From an uncultured Bacteroidales bacterium (lineage in GTDB: Bacteria; Bacteroidota; Bacteroidia; Bacteroidales; UBA932): a stretch of DNA of 64,000 nt. This document shows, piece after piece, positions 60,948 through 64,000 of the stretch (its first letter is position 1; each line of letters starts with the position of its first letter). A model generated the notes under the pieces. It had not been told where the DNA came from, did no database searches, and was given only the letters and a program-made list of their open reading frames with translations. The position numbers and the translations under genes are program-made. The stretch spans positions 18,411 through 82,410 of the forward strand of contig CASFSL010000021.1 in the NCBI GenBank assembly GCA_949297365.1, written 5' to 3'.

Positions 60948-61131
60948 TAAAAACATACTCCTTGCTACCTATGCGGAGCTGCTTGGCTTCACAGCCTAAA
61001 AGTTTTGCCGCATTTTGTAAATCACTCAGACTCAAATAAGTCTGGACATTGCCATTTGGAAAATTAAAGTGTACATAGTGCTTTGTCTTGTGCCCAACCT
61101 TTCGGAAGGGCCGGTTAATAAATCGGTACTT
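60910..61131 (-). pseudogene. Gene fragment without a start codon
   Basis: A 73-codon open frame reads KYRFINRPFRKVGHKTKHYV ... HFNFPNGNVQTYLSLSDLQN ... CEAKQLRIGSKEYVFIPKND and stops at 60910. The composition looks coding, with no Met inside and a stop just upstream. The last ten or so codons lie in the right terminal repeat of the MITE-like element, which seems to have cut the gene and supplied its stop. The family is not recognised. Confidence 0.5.
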
Positions 61132-61240
61132 TCAGGCTGCAATATTACCGCTGACTTATGCCGAAACACAGCACAGGCAAAATTTGGATTTACTATGAAT
61201 TATTTATTACTTTGTAGTAAATGATTAAACTTATTTTACC

Positions 61241-62941
61241 ATGAATAATACCACAGTAAAAGATGATATATTTTGGATTAACTTTGCCGAAGAACTGTCA
61301 AAAATTAGAGAAAAAGAACGCCAGAAATTACCATATAATTTCAATCTTATTGACGAGCTTCACGCTAACGAGAATGCACACACCCGTATTCTACTTAAAT
61401 TATTAAACTACAATATTTCAGAGGAATATGCATTTTTAAAATCCTTCCTCTTCATGATGTGTGAACATAATCCGAACTTGACATTTCCCATCACTAGCGT
61501 ACATAAACCTTCGATAGATTTCAATAAGGAGAACATCGATGGACTCATTGAAGAACCATCCAAAGATTACGCTATTATTATTGAGAATAAAATAAATTGG
61601 GCCACAGATCAGGAGCTGCAACTTGTCAGATATTTTAACACTGTGAAGCGACACGGAATTCCAGACCGCAACATATTTGTAATTTACTTGACACTGGATG
61701 GCTCAAAAAAAGTTTCTTCTAACAGTTTGCCTAATTCACTAAGCGATGAACTTAAAAACGGCAACCGTTTTATAGAAATGAATTATAGGGATGATATACT
61801 GCCTTGGCTAAAACACACTATTCTTCCTGAAATAAAAATAAAAGAGCATCTAATAGAAAGCGGCATTAGGCAATACATTGATTATCTTGAAGGACGGCTT
61901 TGTTTAAGGAAATCAGAAGAACCAATAAAAATTATCATGAATAAAACCATTAACGAAAAATTACTCCAAGGCAAAACTGCTTGTGAGCAATGGCAAATAC
62001 TGAATAACTGCACAAAAAATCTTGAGAATCTTATACAAGATTTTCGTAATGTATCTGAGGAGATAACAAAGCCCGTAATTGACAGTTGGGACACTATTAC
62101 CAAGAATTCTTTCAGCGACACACCGACAAACAATCAGATTCAAGAAAACAGTGGATATTATCAAATATTCCTTAATGGTATTGATCGGAATATCCATTTT
62201 GAATGGTATCCTATATCTAAAAACTATCTTTTTAATCAATCCCATTACCGCATGGCGCTGCATGTTGAAGGAGATTCAAATAATTTAAACATGCTGAAAT
62301 TGGCTAGAATAGATGAATTGCGTAATAAAGCAGAAGAATACGAATTCTTTCTTCCTTTTGACGAGGGAAGAGGTGTTGACGCTATCTTTAAGGAATACTC
62401 AACCCCAAACAATACACCCTTTGCTGCACTCAACGAACTTGATAGACTAACTTTTTTAAGAGAATGCTACGATGAAGTAAACGCACTTAAAGAAATTATT
62501 GAAAATACTTTTCATAAATTCGACGGAGAAAATAATATCATTAACGAGCTCTGCCGTTCACTGCCAGAACTCACAAGTTATCAATGGCATAAGTGGCCAG
62601 ACCATGACTGCGCATGGGATCTTGTTACAGACTTTAATAAAGAAACACACCAAATAGGAATCGAAGGTTCTTTTGCTGTCAACACCGACAGCAAAATTGA
62701 ATTCAGAAGCTATATTACCGTATGGCAAGCATATAACTGGGACATCTATGAAAAATTATTAAAAGAAAGATATCCCAATCAACACATAGACAAGAAAGGC
62801 AAAAGAGTTTATTTACATTTACCCGTAATCTCAATTGGCGATGATTTAACATCCTGGAGCGAGAAAAAAGAGCGTGTTGTCAATCATTTAAAAGAGACTT
62901 TTGAATACATGGAACAGCTCACTTCTGAAATTGGTAGATAG
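61241..62941 (+). CDS. PD-(D/E)XK nuclease-superfamily protein (PDDEXK_4-like)
   Basis: A 566-aa protein. The N-terminal domain has the nuclease motif: E44 in HANENAHTRILLKLL, D100 in ENIDGLIEE, and E115-x-K117 in YAIIIENKINWATDQELQLV, as in PF14281. The C-terminal half (about 230-566) is helical with LPFDEGRGVDAIFKEY and several Trp-rich stretches of unknown role. The gene is far more A+T-rich than its neighbours and lies beside a MITE-like element and a gene fragment, so recent transfer is likely. A defence role is possible, not shown. Confidence 0.82.
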   Translation: MNNTTVKDDIFWINFAEELSKIREKERQKLPYNFNLIDELHANENAHTRILLKLLNYNISEEYAFLKSFLFMMCEHNPNLTFPITSVHKPSIDFNKENIDGLIEEPSKDYAIIIENKINWATDQELQLVRYFNTVKRHGIPDRNIFVIYLTLDGSKKVSSNSLPNSLSDELKNGNRFIEMNYRDDILPWLKHTILPEIKIKEHLIESGIRQYIDYLEGRLCLRKSEEPIKIIMNKTINEKLLQGKTACEQWQILNNCTKNLENLIQDFRNVSEEITKPVIDSWDTITKNSFSDTPTNNQIQENSGYYQIFLNGIDRNIHFEWYPISKNYLFNQSHYRMALHVEGDSNNLNMLKLARIDELRNKAEEYEFFLPFDEGRGVDAIFKEYSTPNNTPFAALNELDRLTFLRECYDEVNALKEIIENTFHKFDGENNIINELCRSLPELTSYQWHKWPDHDCAWDLVTDFNKETHQIGIEGSFAVNTDSKIEFRSYITVWQAYNWDIYEKLLKERYPNQHIDKKGKRVYLHLPVISIGDDLTSWSEKKERVVNHLKETFEYMEQLTSEIGR

Positions 62942-62961
62942 TCCGATATTACTAAAAACTG

Positions 62962-63005
62962 AGAGAGGATTTTTATCATGACACAATACGGTGAATCCTC
63001 TCTTT
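62962..63005. terminator. Terminator between the nuclease-like and methyltransferase genes
   Basis: AGAGAGGATT/AATCCTCTCT stem with T-rich ends; serves both convergent genes. Confidence 0.75.
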
Positions 63006-63103
63006 ACTTTATATTGTTTATAAATTATTCCACCAAGTCGTTATAGCAGAATATATTGGATGTGCTACGGGAACTTTGGACCGCTTGCTGCCTTGCGTAT
63101 GAA

Positions 63104-63592
63104 TCAAAAACTTACGCCGAAACCGCCGTTTTTCAACAGCCGGTCGTAGAGGACAATGCTTCCGGCCACCGACACGTTGAGAGAGAACTCTCCGGGAATC
63201 TGCACCACATCCGCACAATGCTCCAGTGCCTCCTGCGACAGGCCGTCCGTTTCCGAACCGAGCAGATATACCGCACGCTCCGGATGCCTGTATCCGGCGA
63301 GCGGGACACTGCGCTCATCCAATTCAATGCCCACTAATCGCGCATCCTTGGGTAGCGAACTATAAAATTGCCCGAAACTCTCATACTCAAACAGAGGGAC
63401 ATGCCTCCAACTCTTCAACGTATCTGTCGCTACCGGTTTATAATGACCTATCACAAACATGAAATCGGCCTTCATGATATGGGCCGTCCGCCACAATGTT
63501 CCGACATTCTTAGCCGTGCGCGGATACTCGATACCGATACCGAAAAAGCCCCGTCCGCACTGCGGCACTACAACATTAGGATATTGTTCCAT
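63104..63592 (-). CDS. TrmH-family (SPOUT) RNA 2'-O-methyltransferase
   Basis: A 162-aa SPOUT enzyme from MEQYPNVVVPQCG. SAM-binding and knot motifs: EYPRTAKNVGTLWRTAHIMK, VYLLGSETDGLSQEALEHCA, and SLNVSVAGSIVLYDRLLKNG. It lacks the N-terminal extension of 23S rRNA G2251 enzymes, like TrmL-size proteins. The target (tRNA or rRNA) cannot be told. The ATG at 63592 is chosen as the family start; a longer frame to 63685 has no matching residues. Confidence 0.9.
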   Translation of the reverse strand: MEQYPNVVVPQCGRGFFGIGIEYPRTAKNVGTLWRTAHIMKADFMFVIGHYKPVATDTLKSWRHVPLFEYESFGQFYSSLPKDARLVGIELDERSVPLAGYRHPERAVYLLGSETDGLSQEALEHCADVVQIPGEFSLNVSVAGSIVLYDRLLKNGGFGVSF

Positions 63593-63902
63593 AATTTTTA
63601 ATTTTTCGCAAATGTCTCTCTTGGTTGTGCCGCAACACAGCACAACACGCAATAATAAAATTCCCCGTTCCCACCCTCGTACCATAAGCAGTCAGTATAT
63701 GGTGATAAATCTTAAAACGGCATCGTCGGCCATGCGTCTTGCATCTATGCCACCGGTTAGGGTGATAATGCTGGAATGACGATTGAACGGCACTGCTCCC
63801 GGTTCCAGCCGGTAGCTCCTTTACCCCATGTTCTTTTCCGTTTGCAAGGTCTCCCTGCTACAGAATTATACTCGCCCTGAAAATGATACTACTCCTTATA
63901 GT

Positions 63903-64000
63903 TTAAGTCAATGGTTCAAGCTCGAACATCCAGTTGCTTTCCTGAATCTTCAAATCCACTTTCCGCAACTCGGCTGAAAGACTGTCTATCTTCTTTCTCA
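63903..64000 (-). CDS. C-terminal fragment of a gene cut by the window edge
   Basis: The last 31 codons of a minus-strand frame (RKKIDSLSAELRKVDLKIQE then SNWMFELEPLT and TAA) with a helical, heptad-like character. The rest lies beyond the edge. Not identified. The 217-bp stretch before it (63686-63902) shows no gene I can support. Confidence 0.5.
   Translation of the reverse strand, partial: RKKIDSLSAELRKVDLKIQESNWMFELEPLT

Noticed and set aside
63686..63902. Possible remnant of an insertion sequence before the right-edge gene
   Set aside because: No inverted ends, no transposase motif and no lasting frame could be found; left unassigned.

Overview
The window looks like a chromosomal piece of a Bacteroidales bacterium (Bacteroidota). 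The support is: promoters of the Bacteroidota type (-7 box TAnnTTTG, -33 TTG about 20 nt upstream), no clear Shine-Dalgarno sequences, and a gene set typical of the order (Porin_10-like protein, 6-bladed beta-propeller lipoprotein, DUF4293, DUF3575, DUF6562 lipoproteins, TPR-TM-HTH regulator, SusR-like architecture). Genus cannot be fixed by reading; a gut member such as a Rikenellaceae/Alistipes relative is only a guess.

Layout. 1-5026 (all minus): a tightly coupled operon of a MORN/TM2 lipoprotein, a coiled-coil protein, a polytopic membrane protein, an 82-aa small protein and an ATP-grasp enzyme of the graspetide (microviridin-type) maturase family, followed by a 48-aa peptide and a truncated lipoprotein. 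5055-5553: two tandem, self-contained small RNA genes on the minus strand, each with promoter and intrinsic terminator, sharing a covarying hairpin. 5741-6520: a membrane-anchored regulator-like protein. 6532-8456: a class C-like group II intron inserted just behind the dnaK terminator. 8540-19726: housekeeping genes (dnaK, panB, an RluA-type pseudouridine synthase, a lytic transglycosylase, a porin, an AmgK-RapZ-C fusion kinase plus MurU for cell-wall sugar recycling, a LolC/E-like permease). 19767-20110: tRNA-Gly(CCC) and a duplicated copy of its 3' end and terminator. 20132-28966: lipoprotein, LysR/YeiH pair, polyferredoxin membrane protein, EttA, SirB1-like protein, nucleoside phosphorylase.

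29175-42866 is a surface-protein region: two tandem paralogous lipoproteins built of a repeated module, a fimbria-like DUF3575/DUF6562/lamin-tail cluster, prfA, and two more lipoproteins. 43050-44777 is a TPR sensor-regulator. 44882-53182 is a ten-gene [FeFe]-hydrogenase operon: a HydABC-type electron-bifurcating enzyme preceded by a probable sensory hydrogenase, two DRTGG proteins, two HATPase proteins, a PHP phosphoesterase and a 2Fe-2S ferredoxin. 53280-60384 holds tcdA, mazG, a WYL regulator, two AAA/STAND-type ATPases, bcp, a DEDDh exonuclease and a phosphoesterase. 60487-60947 is a small MITE-like element, followed by a gene fragment, an A+T-rich PD-(D/E)XK protein, a TrmH-type methyltransferase and the tail of one more gene.

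The strongest leads for something undescribed are the graspetide-like operon (1-5026), the twin covarying sRNAs in front of it, and the perfect 39-bp palindrome placed over the promoter of the ATPase at 58076. All family names are from recognition of motifs; no database search was run.
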